The position numbers were made by a program, and so were the translations under genes. A stretch of 64,000 nucleotides of DNA from Nymphaea colorata (Eukaryota; Streptophyta; Magnoliopsida; Nymphaeales; Nymphaeaceae), in assembly GCF_008831285.2 (NCBI RefSeq), contig NC_045141.1:16230106-16294105 (forward strand), in the 5' to 3' direction. This document shows positions 36,077-48,124 of the stretch, piece after piece. The notes below the pieces were generated by a model. It made no database searches. It saw only the letters and a list, made by a program, of their open reading frames with translations, and was not told the DNA's origin. How positions within the stretch are numbered: the stretch's first letter is position 1; the number at the start of each line of letters is the position of its first letter.

Positions 36077-39000
36077 CTGAGCTTCTACATCATGGAAGCC
36101 ACCAGGCCTCCGAGCTCCCCTAACTTTCCATTAACCCTAGTAGTTTTCCCTAATTTTTAGTTGGACAATGGAGACGTCATTGATTGTGTGGATTTTTACA
36201 GTCAGCCTGCCATGAAACATCCTTTCGTTAGAAGAGATCCCCAGGTATGGTTTTCTCTTTCTTTCTTTTGCAATTCAATGTTTTAAGACATAAGTTGTTA
36301 ACCACGTCACCTCTAAATATTTATTAAAGAAAAGGTCCCCTTCAGATTTGATGAACCTTAGTTGCATGAGTAGGAGAAGCCACAACACCGCCACCTAAGT
36401 TCACACATGATTTCTGTAGACCAAGTAAGAAGCACTAAACAGTGTATTTGTGTATGTGTGTGCATTTATTAAATGTTGATCACAGTTAAGAGCAAAATTT
36501 CCTCTGCAACGAGTAACAGCAGAAAAGAACAGATCTCATGGACTGACAAATGACAATTTGGAAGGGATTGACCTAAGAAGAGGGAGATGCCCACAAGGAA
36601 GTGTTCCATTTCTCAAGGCCACCAAAGCAGGGCCACTCAATCTGAGTGCTATTAATGATTTTAAAAGATCAAGCGCCAACTTCGTCCTCAGATCTAAAAC
36701 CATAAAGCCAGAAATGAATATGGAAAAGGACCATGAGGTTTGATTTCTCTCTTCCTCCTTTCTTCTTATATAATTTCTGAACTGTTAGCATAGAGAGTGA
36801 GTTCTAGTGCACCCAGTAGGTATGCAATAAAAAAAGAAAGAAGGTGAAGGCTAAGGTATATTGAAGATTTCTAAAAAGAAATAGCAGGGCTCTCTGTTGA
36901 ACACTAGGCATTCTGATCATTATGCACTCTAGTGCACAATTTTTTGTGCACCCGGGTGCATGTAACCAGCTTCGCTTCGGTTAATACAAGTGATTGGCAT
37001 GCACTTTTTTGCTCATCTAAGTTTATGATTTTGGTTGGATCGTGTCTCAAGCAACAAAGCTCTTACTATTGCTCCATTTAACATGCGAATGCATGGAACA
37101 CAGTATGCGACAATGAGGATAGCTGATGGAGACTATACAGGAGCTCAGGGAACTATCAATATTTGGCAACCCATTATCGAAGATTTCTTTGAGATAAGTG
37201 TCTCACAACTATGGGTTGCACGAAGATTTGATGATGAAAATATTGCAACACTTGAAGCTGGTTGGGCGGTATGTTTTAGCTTCTTTATCCCGCCATATTA
37301 TCAAAGAGACAAATAAATTATTTTCTTTAAAAAGTGGGTATCACTTTTTATTGATTAAGTTAACACTTTTGCCTTTTGATTAATGACAAAGGTGCATCGT
37401 ACCCTATTTGGAGATTACGTGCCGCGTTTTTTTATCTTGACAACGGTAATTATTTGTCTAACATTTCTTACACTATTGTTACTAATATATAATAAATATT
37501 GTTGTATACCAACAAGCAACACTTTACTAAATATCCAGGAAAGCATGCTTTTGCCATAAGTTTCATCCTGTCATGCCTCTTCTATATATAAAATCAAAGA
37601 CAAATATTACGTCGCCCAGATTTTCTGCACGCATGAAGCAAAAAATAGTTTCCTGGTTCTTGTTTCTCCAGAAAATATCCATAAGTTGAATGTTGACAAG
37701 TGTTTTATTATTTGATTCAACAGAATAACAGCTACGTGACACGACTATACTGTGATAACATCAAACACCCTCGCTACAACAATCAGCTGCAGTTTGTAAG
37801 ATACAACAGTAATTACATGGCCATAGGTTCGAAACTCAGTACATCAGTTAATGAAGGGGAGCAGAAAGTATTGCAAATCAAAATAGAAAAGGTACATAAT
37901 CTTCTTTACCGCACTACTTTAAGAGAGATAAGTTGTCCATGTATATGTTTGTTGTTTGTAAGGATGAGTCGATCTAGGAGCAAAATTTAATAGGGCCAAT
38001 GTGGCTCGTATTAGTTTCCATGGCGCCCTATTGCTTTGCAGACGATTTATCTTATAGGCCATTACAGGTCGATGTGTTTCAACCTACATCAATTACCTAA
38101 CTTATTTCTACATTAAAATTAAAAATAAAGTTTATTATTATTTATTATTTTACTTGCATGTTCTCCAATACATATCATAAAACCAACACAAGCCCCATAT
38201 CAACCGCCACATTAATCTTGCAGTGAGGTGCTAATATGGGATGACACCCATGAGTTTCACAGCATTGTAGCTAATTACTCGAACCAGCTTCGGCTTTGGC
38301 TGGGTGAGTGGAAGGTACTCGTAGAAGGGTTGAAACCCTCTCCCATTCCTTCTATCGTTGAGGTCCAGAGCTGCTTCAAGACTGGATGGACTTGTGGTAC
38401 ACTAATAAACTAGAATGTCGCACTACTATTATTTGCAAAGTAGCGTCCATAAGAATGAAACTGATGATAGAATCATCGGTCCTCCAACCCAACCAGCTGT
38501 GCTATGCCACTCATAGCTAATAACTCCAACCCTCACAGGCACATGATTTTAACGTTGTATTATTTAGCTGAACCAAAATATAGACCAAGGTCAAAGTTCC
38601 AATGCCTCATGACACATGGTGCAGTCATCACATTGTTAGCATAAACCCAAAAAAATGAATGTTAATCGAGTAACATATTATGTATAAGAAAGGAGAAAAC
38701 GTAGGTATCACTGATTACTAATGCGTTTTCCTTGTGAACAGAATACTTACGGAAATTGGGACCTTTCGGTCGACGGCCACATGATCGGATATTGGCCACA
38801 TGAAAATTACGGCGATGGTTTTCCCCTAGCCACGGAGCTTCAATGGGGGGGCGAGATAGTAAACAAACAGAGCAAGGGAAGACATACGAGCACCCAGATG
38901 GGCAGCGGCCAATTCTCAAAGGAAGCGATAGGGAAGGCTGCTTTCATCAGCAACATAGGCTTATTCGACAAGGACAACAAATATTCGGATGCCCCAGAGG

Positions 39001-39122
39001 AGCCTGATGGCATCATTACTCATCCCGATTGCTATGATTTAACATATTGGGAACGTGATGCACAATATGGCCGCTACATAACTATGGGTGGACCTGGATA
39101 TGATAAAGATAGATGTCCTTGA
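34586..39122 (+). CDS. Neprosin-family secreted putative glutamic peptidase (414 aa)
   Basis: Seven exons, all phase 0: 34586-34726, 36161-36244, 36486-36737, 37104-37268, 37392-37445, 37724-37891 and 38742-39122. The start ATG opens a signal peptide (ALLVCFIFLFSHCLL). Residues of about 40-75 form the neprosin activation peptide (KTIVLDNGDVIDCVDFYSQP). The catalytic domain follows: HEYATMRI, GAQGTINIWQP, SVSQLW, LEAGWA, MIGYWP, LQWGGEIV, TSTQMGSG and GGPGYDKDRCP at the end. Glu210 (in EAGW) and Glu326 (in GGEI) have the spacing expected of the neprosin catalytic pair. Nepenthes neprosin is a prolyl endopeptidase in pitcher fluid; most plant members (DUF239/DUF4409) are uncharacterised secreted proteins. 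The exon 4 acceptor was chosen because it alone keeps the frame and restores the HEYA motif. Confidence 0.9.
36040..36074. repeat. (TA)n microsatellite in the first neprosin intron
   Basis: Uninterrupted TA repeats, about 17 units, 90 bp upstream of exon 2. The rest of this 1.4-kb intron is AT-rich and without a recognised feature. Confidence 0.9.
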
Positions 39123-39560
39123 TTATCTAAAATTGTTGCCCATGCTCCTCCACCCCCATCCATATATAAATTCCATTTCCTATTGATATTTTGTCATTTG
39201 TGTTGCTTGAATCCCCAGTGATTATCATTGATCTACTAAACTATTATCCCTCCCCCTCTTCGGATCCCCAATGAAATATCCTTTTTCTTCTGTCATTTTG
39301 TTATGTGCATTGTTGGTATGGGTTATTTTTGCTGTATAATTACAAAATACGTTGCAACCATAGTCACAAAAAGCATGTTACAAAAGCAAAAAAAAAATCA
39401 AATCAGCCAAAAAAAGGCAAATGGAAAAAAATATTTTTTCCAGTTTTTTTTTCATTTTAGGCATTTTTTAATGTCAAACTGCTTGTTTTTATTTTTTAAT
39501 TTTTATTTGTTGCTCATCGATTGTTTTATTAGCTTTATCATCCTTGTCCTGCTCTAATGC

Positions 39561-39760
39561 TGTTAGACGTTATGCAAATCTAGTCGATATAGGCAAGTTG
39601 AATCTCTCCAAAGATTTCACCATTGTAAAATACCTCTTTTCTTTCCTTTTTATGAGGATCAGATAACGCTTGGACGTTATGCTCACTCTTGTATAAATAT
39701 TGTATTTTGATTACCATACAATTAATCAATTTTTAGTTTTCTTCCGCCCATTGTTTATCA
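39561..39760 (+). repeat. 5' LTR of copia element
   Basis: 200 bp, TG...CA ends, containing a TATAAATATT promoter-like motif near 39693. Pairs with 44820-45019. Confidence 0.95.
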
Positions 39761-40534
39761 TGGTATCAGAGCCTGGTCGAAGTCACCGGGGCGAGCACCC
39801 GTACTTGATCTTCCGCAGCACCAGAGGATTCTGCAACGGAAGTCTTGCTGGTGTTTCCTTGCAGTAGAAACCCTTCTGTTCAATAGAAATCCTGCGCGCA
39901 GCCCCTGTTCTTCTGTTTACCACCACCGGTGCCGGCAACCGTTGGCCTCCATAGTGCTCAGGCAGCACCCTCTATTCGTTCTGGTTCCAACGAGCCCAAG
40001 CTCTACCGGAACCGACGCCTGAGCCAGCCGGAATCTCCAGATTTCTGGCCGCCTTCCCTGCACTGTTTTTCTTCTTCACAAACCACTGCCTGCCAACTTC
40101 AGAAATTTGCCGTTATTTCCACCGACCATCTCTCACCCTGAGACTAAACAGGAATCATCGTCTCTCTGTTGTGCTTCCAACGGTCCGTTGCTCGACCGAT
40201 TCCGACACCGGTGCTGGCCGGAATCACAGTTTTTCCGACTGCCTGTCCCTTTTTTACCCTGTTTTTGGGCGACCCTTATTTCCCCTGTTTTGGGTGAGAC
40301 GTTTTTAACGGCTGTTGCTGCGTCCTTGCTTCAGCCGACCTCATTACAAGACAGCAGAATCGCCTCTGCTTCCTCCTCTCTGCCTCATTTTTCTCTCCGA
40401 TTTTGGAAAAATGCTCAATTTCAGGCGACAAAGGAGAAAATCCCCTTGGAAACTGAACATGCCATTCCAGCCACAAGCAGGCGACCGATCGAGGGGGACG
40501 CGAACAGATCTGAGTACCTCTGTAATCTGAGCTA

Positions 40535-41757
40535 ATGGACCAGATGCAGAGTCTGGCCGGTGTGGACGAAGGAGTGTCATCTCAACATGCATATGACGAA
40601 GACAATCCCTTTTATCTCCATCATTCGGACAATCCTGCCCAACCCTTAACTGGTGAAAACTATGAAGTTTGGCATCGTGCTATGACAATGGCTTTGGCAG
40701 CTAAGAACAAACTTGGTTTTGTCGATGGTTCTATTCCTCAACCAACATCTCCTAAATCTCTTGTTGTTTCTTGGGAGCGATGCAACAATATGGTTTTGAT
40801 GCAACAATATGGTTTTGTCTTGGCTGCTGAATTCTCTTCATAAAACCTTATCGTCAACAGTGGTTTATGCTAACAACGCAACGCATGTTTGGACTGAACT
40901 TAAAATTCAGTTTTCTCAGTCCAATGCTCCTAGACTTTATCATACAAATGCAGATTATTAACTGCAAACAATTGCGGTCCTCCATTGGTGTTTATTATAC
41001 TCAACTTAAATCTCTATGGGATGAGTATGATTCATATGTTATTTTGCCTACATGTGATTGTGGTGCCATGCGACAAGTTAAGGAGATATATGAACAACAG
41101 CGTTTGCTTGAATTTTTAATGGGGCTCAATGAAAGCTACAGTGCTATTCGCAGCCAAATTCTTCTTATTGAGCCAACGCCTTCTATTCCACGTGCTTATT
41201 CTTTGCTTGTTCAAGAAGAGCGTCAACGAGAAGTCCACGTTTCTCTACCATCTGAAAGTATTTCTGCTGCAGCCATTCAACGACGAAATAATGATAGGGA
41301 CTTTAACGTTAAGTTTAAAGGCAAACCATGTATGCAATGTGAGCATTGTGGAAGAATGGGGCACACTAAGGCCCGCTGGTATCACATACATGGTTTTCCT
41401 AAGATGGGCGTCTCTAATTCTCAAAGCCAGCAGCCTAAGGTAAACTCTTCAACTTCTGATGCTTTATTGCCCACTCATTCACCATCAAAATCTCCAACCG
41501 GTGGCGTCAACTTCACTCCAGATTTGTACCGTCAATTCATGGATTTCTTAAACACACAAACTCCCAAAGTTAACATTGCAGGTATGATACTCCAGCCTAT
41601 AGCTTGTTCTGTTTATTCACCAAAGTGGATTATAGATACCGGAGCCACCCATCATATGGCAAGCTCCATTTCTATTCTCTCTTTTCCTATTCCAGCTGAT
41701 TGTAACCCTATTAAAATGCCAAATGGATCAACCACACCTGTCACTCATAGAGGATAG
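40535..41757 (+). pseudogene. Copia gag and protease, frameshifted
   Basis: The gag part begins with a Met and the copia gag hallmark NPFYLHHSDNP, then LTGENYEVWHRAMTMAL and LGFVDGSIPQP. A 19-bp tandem duplication (40782-40800 and 40801-40819) throws the frame off, leading to a stop at 40841-40843. The downstream frame resumes with CDCGAMRQ, LLEFLMGLNESYS and a zinc knuckle CEHCGRMGHTKARW whose last cysteine has become Trp. The protease active site IIDTGATHHM follows at about 41630. A TAG at 41755-41757 ends the frame. Confidence 0.9.
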
Positions 41758-42834
41758 GTTCGATTAAATCCATTTCTCACGTTGTCCAATGTTCTTTGTG
41801 TCCCAACCTTTTCATTTAATCTTGTTTCAGTCCCTAAACTTGTCATTGAAAATAACTGTGATGTTATTTTTAATGATTCTTGTTGCATTGTTCAGGACCG
41901 TCACTCGAAGAGGATGATTGGGCGGGGTAAATTGGAGAATGGCCTATATGTTTTGGAGATTGAGAAACCAGCCGCTGCACATGTGATGTCGGATTCTTCA
42001 ACCTTATGGCACTACCGTCTTGGTCATCCTTCATTCTCTAGACTCAAAACTTTATTTAGTTTTCTTGATTTGTCTCATGTTGATGAACATTGTTCAATTT
42101 ATCGTCTTGCCAAACAATCTCGTTTACCATTTCCCAATAGTTCAATCTCTACTACCAGATGTTTTCAATTGCTTCATTGTGATATTTGGGGAGGCTACCA
42201 AACGGAGTCACTTTTTGGTGTATATTAATTTTTGACTATTGTCGATGATTTTTCTAGATCCACATGGGTATATTTGATGCGTTACAAACATGAAACCTTT
42301 TTTGTAATTCAAAATTTTATGTGTATGATGGAAAATCAGTTTCACACAAGGATAAAAAAGCTTCGTAGTGACAATGGCCTAGAATTTTTTTCCAATGATA
42401 TGACCCAATTTTTACAAACCAAGGGCATAGAAAGACAACACTCTTGTGTCGGCACCCCACAACAAAATGGAGTTGTCGAGCGAAAGCGTAAAGATCTCCT
42501 CAACATAGCTCGCGCCCTTAGGTTTCAAGCTAAACTTCCTTTGAAATTTTGGGGAGATTGTGTCTTGACAACAGCATATTTATTAAACCGTTTGCCCACA
42601 AAACCATTTAAGGACAACATTCCTTTCGAAATTCTTCATGACAAACGTCCAACTTATAATCATATTCGGACATTCGGATGTCTATGTTATGCATATAATA
42701 TTTCAAAACGTCATAAATTTGACGCTCGTTCGCGAAAATATGTCCTTATTGGATATCCGTTTGGACAAAGTGCTTATAAACTTTACAATCTTGAAACACA
42801 TCAAGTCTTTACAAGTCGTGACGTTCATTTTTAA
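41758..42834 (+). pseudogene. Copia pre-integrase and integrase, interrupted by stops
   Basis: The frame continues after the TAG with LSNVLCVPTFSFNLVSV and the zinc-binding pre-integrase motif LWHYRLGHPSFSRL, then CDIWGGY. A TAA at 42226-42228 interrupts it. The integrase core follows: IVDDFSRSTWVY (first Asp), LRSDNGLEFFSN (second Asp), HSCVGTPQQNGVVERK (Glu). The end carries FGCLCYA and the chromatin-targeting-side region. A TAA at 42832-42834 closes this frame. Confidence 0.9.
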
Positions 42835-44712
42835 GAACATGAGTTTCCTTTTTCTCGCATCAAAGATAGTGATAGTCGGCTTGTGTTACCTCTCCCTACA
42901 CGTGAATCTCTTGAATATGACTACATGGTTCCTAGTCCTGATTCCATATCTCACGAAACTACCACCATATTGTCACATGAACACTCTCTGTCAACCTCAC
43001 CACACGAACCTCCACCACCCACTATGCCACAACCTGCCCCCAACGATACCACTATTAGTCACCTACCATTAAGGCGTTCTACTCGGCAGCACATGGTACC
43101 ATCTCGTCTACAAGACTATCGATGCTTCTACTCTACTTCACTCAAATCCTCTAATTCGGGTAATGGTACTAACCCTACAACACCAACACATCACCCAATG
43201 CACCATTCTCTTCATCTTGATAATTTCTCTCAGTGTCACCAAGCCTTTTTAACTACTATTCTCAACAACATAGAACTGTCTTCTTTCAATGAGGCAATAC
43301 AATATCAGGAATGGAGAGATGCTATGGATGCTGAGCTTCAAGCGTTAGAGGCAAACTGTACTTGGGAAATCACTTCTCTTCCACCAGGCAAAAAACCCAT
43401 TGGTTGTTGCTGGGTTTACAAAATCAAGTATAAAGCCAACGGATCTGTTGACAGATATAAGGCGCGACTCGTTGCTAAAGGATATACACAAACTGAAGGT
43501 ATCGACTACACCGAGACTTTTTCTCCCGTTGCCAAAATTATGACTATTCGATGCCTTCTATCCATTGCTGCTATTAAAGGGTGGTCTCTTTACCAAGTCG
43601 ACGTCAATAATGCATTTCTTCATGGAGATTTGCAAGAATAAGTCTATATGTCTCTTCCACCTGGTTTTACCCGACAAGGGGAGAACATTGTCTCTCGGCT
43701 AAAGAAATCTCTTTATGGGTTGAAACAGTCATCTCAGAATTGGTTTTTTAAACTCACTGAGTTCCTTCAACACCTTGATTTTTCTCAATCTAAGGCAGAT
43801 TACTCCTTGTTCTGTAAGGTCAACAAGAATGGCAGTATTTTTATCGTGGTATATGTTGACGACATTATTATTGCAGGGGATAATCAACAAGCCATTGATC
43901 AATTGAAGGTCATAATCAATGGTAAATTTCAATTGAAAGATTTAGGAGAACTTAAATATTTTTTGGGCATTGAAGTTGTAAGATCAAAACGTGGAATTTT
44001 TCTTTCTCAAAAGAAATATATAATGGACACTCTCCATGAAGCTGGATATAGTGGGGTCAAACCAAGTGACACACCAATGGAACAACATCTAAAGGTAGAT
44101 GATGAAAAAGGTGAACTATTAGACGACCCTACTTTCTTCAGAAAAATTATTGGTTGTCTAGTCTATTTGACCATCACACGACCGGATATTCTTCATAGTG
44201 TCCATATTTTAAGTCAGTTCATGGCACACCCAAGAACCACTCACTTGAAAATCGCTTTTCGCATCCTTCGATATATTAAATCATCACCTGGACACGGTAT
44301 TCTTTTATCATCTAATAGCAACATTGTTGTTAAAGGATTCTGCGACTCGGATTGGGCCTCATGCCCAATGACAAGGAGATCAACTTCTGGATTCTGCATA
44401 TTTATGGGAGACAATCCAATATCATGGAAGGTCAAGAAGCAATCCACTGTATCAAAGTTTTCAGCAGAAGCAGAGTATAGAGCCATGGCTCTAGCCACTT
44501 GTGAAATGACTTGGATAAAATATATTCTTAAAAATTTTGGAATCATTCATGAGCAGCCTATGGAGTTACATTGTGACAATAATGCAACAATACATATCGC
44601 TGCAAACCCGGTGTTTCATGAAAGGACTAAGCATATAGAGATAGACTGTCATGTTGTTTGCGAGAAAATCCAAAGTAAAGAAATCTGCACCAAACACACA
44701 CGTAAACTCTGA
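42835..44712 (+). pseudogene. Copia reverse transcriptase and RNase H, interrupted by a stop
   Basis: Conserved motifs in order: [55 protein letters not shown], a TAA at 43639-43641 where a Glu codon is expected, then SLYGLKQS, the catalytic box YVDDIIIAG, LGIEV and SLIYLT-like CLVYLTITRPDI. RNase H motifs CDSDWASC, STSGFCIF, FSAEAEYRA and HCDNNATIHIA follow. The frame ends at 44710-44712. Confidence 0.92.
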
Positions 44713-44819
44713 AAATCAAGTTGCTGATATCTTTACAAAGCCTTTAGAAAAGGAATCATTTTTCAAGTTAAGAGGTATGTTGGCCTTAATTGACCCAGGA
44801 GCTCCAACTTGAAGGGGAG

Positions 44820-45019
44820 TGTTAGACGTTATGCAAATCTAGTCGATATAGGCAAGTTGAGTCTCTCCAAAGATTTCACCGTTGTAAAATACCTCTTTTC
44901 TTTCCTTTTTATGATGATCAGATAACGCTTGGACGTTATGTTCACTTTTGTATAAATACTGTATTTTGATTACCATACAATTAATCAATTTTTAGTTTTC
45001 TTCGGCTCATTGTTTATCA
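44820..45019 (+). repeat. 3' LTR of copia element
   Basis: 200 bp, TG...CA ends, preceded by the purine tract AAGGGGAG and followed by the AATGC target duplication. Confidence 0.95.
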
Positions 45020-45024
45020 AATGC

Positions 45025-45604
45025 GCTATCATAAAGCTGCAGAAATGAATTAGATGGAAGAAAGCTAACCCAAGATGCAATAAAGACTCTACTGCAACAC
45101 TAAAGATAAGAAACCAGACTATGGCCGGTGCACCACCAGGTCAGGCCAACCTAGAACTTCTCGGGAAGGGACGACCACCCGTCAATCAAGCAGCTCTCTC
45201 TTATGACGACGGAACTAATAACACCTAGTCTTAAAAATAAGAAAACTCAGAGCTTGACAACCCTTGAAGTTCTCGCCAAAAAATAAGAAAACTCAGAGCT
45301 TGACAACCCTTAAAGTTCTCGCCAATGTCATTTCGTTATCCAGCCACACACTTCTTTTACTGCCGAACCCTCTTTTTTATAAATGCTTTCGGTTTACCTA
45401 AAAAGGAAAAGGAAAATGGAAGTTGCGTTTGACACGTTTCCCTTAGTTCTTGTATGCGTATGAGACGCAGTCTTATCATGTGCTGGTTACGAAACATGGA
45501 AAAGCAAGAAAGGGTGTTGAAGGAGTTGATGTGTAGATTTTGAAGGTACGAAAAGCAACCATATAGGCACACATGCTAATGGGTTTAAGAGAAGTTAGCA
45601 ACCT
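45025..45604. other. Spacer with a tandem 44-bp repeat
   Basis: Two copies of a unit beginning AATAAGAAAACTCAGAGC lie at about 45236-45278 and 45280-45323. No gene is seen. This stretch is not part of the segmental duplication that begins at about 45605. Confidence 0.55.
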
Positions 45605-46659
45605 CAGTCTTCGTCTTAGTATTGTATAATTTTATGAACTTAAAATTCAGCAGCAACTAAAATGGCTAATAAACCCAACACATCTCCTCAGCATGTTTGT
45701 TTCTTCCAGATAGATATATATATTTAGTTAGATCACCTTGTAATATTTTGTGTTGAAGACGGTGTTCAGCACCTGTGATATATATCTGGGATCTACATAG
45801 CAGGACAGGGTCATGAAAATGTACTTCAATAAAGGAAAGTGGACACACAAAACCCTCTGCAAGTGTTTCTCAATTTCCTCATTCTCTGTCCATCTTCTTA
45901 CGTTTTTTTTTTCCTCATGCCCAGCCTGCTCTAGTTATAGTATCAAGGCAATTTGTTTGCAGTGTTTTCCTTTAAAGTATCATCTCATGGACTGTTTTCA
46001 GGAAATTCCTTGTTTTAGGACATCAAAAAGTATAAGAAATAAGGCAATAGCTTCGCTGTCCTTACCTTAGCTGTGGTAGCAAGCCAGTTATTTTCATGAA
46101 GAGATTACGCTCCAGAGGCTGGCCCTAGACAGTGGAACATTGACCTTGAACTTTGTGCAACAATCCAGAAAGAATTATGTTGTTTTCCTTCTTTATGGTG
46201 GTAATGATACAGGGCCACCTAATCTTTGCTCTTGAAACTTAGTTATCAAGTTAGTTGGGGTGGGGTGTTGGGAAGTTAGTTGTCAACGCCGTCAAACTAT
46301 TTTCACTTTTAAGAATGTTGATGTGGACCTGGTGCTAGACAAGGTTCGTCATCTCATATCAATTATAAATTTGATGGGGGACTCCTTGGCTTTCAATTGG
46401 GAATCCAGAAGAACATACATTATGCAGCTTGGGGTCCTCTTAATTTTTGGAAAGTTGCCAAGTTGGTGACAAGAAAGTTGTTCCTTTTAAAGTTTTTTAC
46501 AGCTAACAACTATAATTTAGACTACTTCGAGGAAATTTTTTCTACTGCAGTACAGTTTAGTTTTATAGAAGGCTACATATTGGTGACTGTTTTATACACA
46601 TTCTGGGTCTTTGGCTTGGTCAGCATTGTTCTATGTTTCCTTGGAATTTATCCTTTTTC

Positions 46660-46870
46660 CTTGTTTTACAGGTTGTGCTACTCAGTTGCTGAACATCATA
46701 GTGCAGTAGTCCCTTGGCAAATAGTCGTTGAAAAGAGAGGTTTAGTTCTGCTGTTGTCAGTTTGACAAAAGATGAAGCTCCTAACAGCTTTGAAGAATAC
46801 AGAGCTTCTTGTTCTACATCATGTATCAATACAATACTAGGTACTTCTCCCATCATTACCTAAGCAGATC
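46660..46870 (+). pseudogene. Chloroplast-type cysteine desulfurase (SufS/NFS2-like) fragment, copy 1
   Basis: One exon-like piece reads YSVAEHHSAVVPWQIVVEK, a signature of SufS-type cysteine desulfurases of the plastid Fe-S assembly pathway. It is followed, after frame shifts, by SLTKDEAP and LLVLHHVS, again in the family order. An intact gene would continue with the lysine that binds pyridoxal phosphate; that part is absent. A plausible acceptor TTGTTTTACAG precedes it, so it derives from genomic rather than clearly processed sequence. The nearby AT-rich DNA (45.8-46.6 kb) may hold more decayed exons but none could be identified. Confidence 0.65.
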
Positions 46871-48040
46871 CCAATGATAGTAGACTTTTGTGCTTTAAAT
46901 ATAATTTGAACAAAGTCTCGTGCATCTGCATTCATCTAAAATATTGTCATGGCAATGGTTAGGTGCAATGTTCTTGTTTTTTTGAAATAAAAGCTTGCCA
47001 CGTTGATGTAGATATTACAAGAACAATTTCTTTAGTATCAGATTTAGTGAAATGTCTGTTTTCTTTTATCCTGTAGCGCATGAAGTCAACTAGGGGAGGA
47101 TGTGTTTTTCCAAAATAAAATCATGTTTTCTTAGACCAATAAAATTTACATGCTAAGTGAGCCATAGATTTTACATGCATTTAATCTCTTCTTTTCATGT
47201 GCAAATGACATGATTCAGAACTTGTTATTTGTTATAATTAGACTATGCAAATAATATCTTCAAGCTTGAATGACCATTTGATATATAATTGCATGAGTTC
47301 ATTCAGGGGCATGGGTAATACACATCATGACATACTGATAGACACCAGGTACGGGATCGCAGGTCGGGTCCAGTGGACTGAGCCGGTAACATCAATAAAT
47401 GGAGTCAGTAGGCCAGAACTGGAGATTATCACAGAAATTATCACAGAACTGGAGAATTGCTAATCCGGGATTAGGGTTGGTGTGCATGTGTTTTCCTAAA
47501 GAGTACTTTTGTAAGGAGTTGTACCATGCAGTTAATGTGGCTAACACATACTTAGAACTTGAGGCAATCTAGTAAATATGGACGGTAACACCTAATTAAG
47601 GACGTTATATATAGAGGTGCAATTTGGCTCGACATTTGGCGTTTTGAGTTACTTCTTCGAAAAAGTTAATAGAAAGGTAGAAGCAAAATAATTGAAAATG
47701 TATGACTTGAAAAGCAATCACCAACGGTGATGTCTACTCAGATTTTATGAGTTGAAAAAAAAAAAAACACTGTTAAACTTAATATACTAAGATGCAATTC
47801 TGCACATAATTGAATTCTAGTTTTGTAGAGTCACCCAGCTATCTACTAAGGATCATTCAATTTTAACATGATAGACGGTTAAGAGAAAAACAATAAGAAA
47901 AAGGTGATGAGTATTTTTGTTATCTAATATTATTGTAGTCGGATTTGTGAACTGATGAGGAAAAATAAGAGAACGGGGCTAGCCAGCTTTTATTAAAGTA
48001 TCTTTACACACACACACACTAATAAACAGCTTTAAACTGT
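46871..48040. other. Gene-free part of the duplicated block, copy 1
   Basis: The sequence aligns with about 61640-63015. Copy 1 has a 12-bp tandem duplication of ATTATCACAGAA at about 47427-47450 not present in copy 2. No functional frame was found; conservation between copies is only that expected for a recent duplication. Confidence 0.45.
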
Positions 48041-48124
48041 TTGAGTGCATTTATTTATTCGAAAGCCTTCTATTACACTGGTTCAAATTCAACTGGAATC
48101 GTTAATGGTTCTCAAATAGTTATA

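Larger units (their letters stand above)
39561..45019 (+). mobile_element. Ty1/copia LTR retrotransposon, structurally complete, coding decayed
   Basis: Two 200-bp LTRs at 39561-39760 and 44820-45019 start TGTTAGACG and end TGTTTATCA; they differ at about 8 positions (hand count). The element is flanked by the direct repeat AATGC (39556-39560 and 45020-45024). The primer site TGGTATCAGAGC at 39761 fits initiator tRNA-Met, and the polypurine tract AAGGGGAG abuts the 3' LTR. The order gag, protease, integrase, reverse transcriptase, RNase H is that of Ty1/copia. The polyprotein frame is broken by several stops and shifts, so this copy is not autonomous. It lies 0.4 kb downstream of the neprosin-like gene in the same orientation. 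Confidence 0.97.

Noticed and set aside
38228..38413. 61-codon frame in the last neprosin intron, considered as an extra exon
   Set aside because: Joining exon 6 directly to exon 7 in phase 0 gives the conserved continuation to YGNW and MIGYWP; the extra piece has no family match.
45813..46660. Further exons of a functional gene in the duplicated block upstream of the desulfurase fragment
   Set aside because: Frames are short, broken differently in the two copies, and show no clear match, so only the motif-bearing fragment is annotated.
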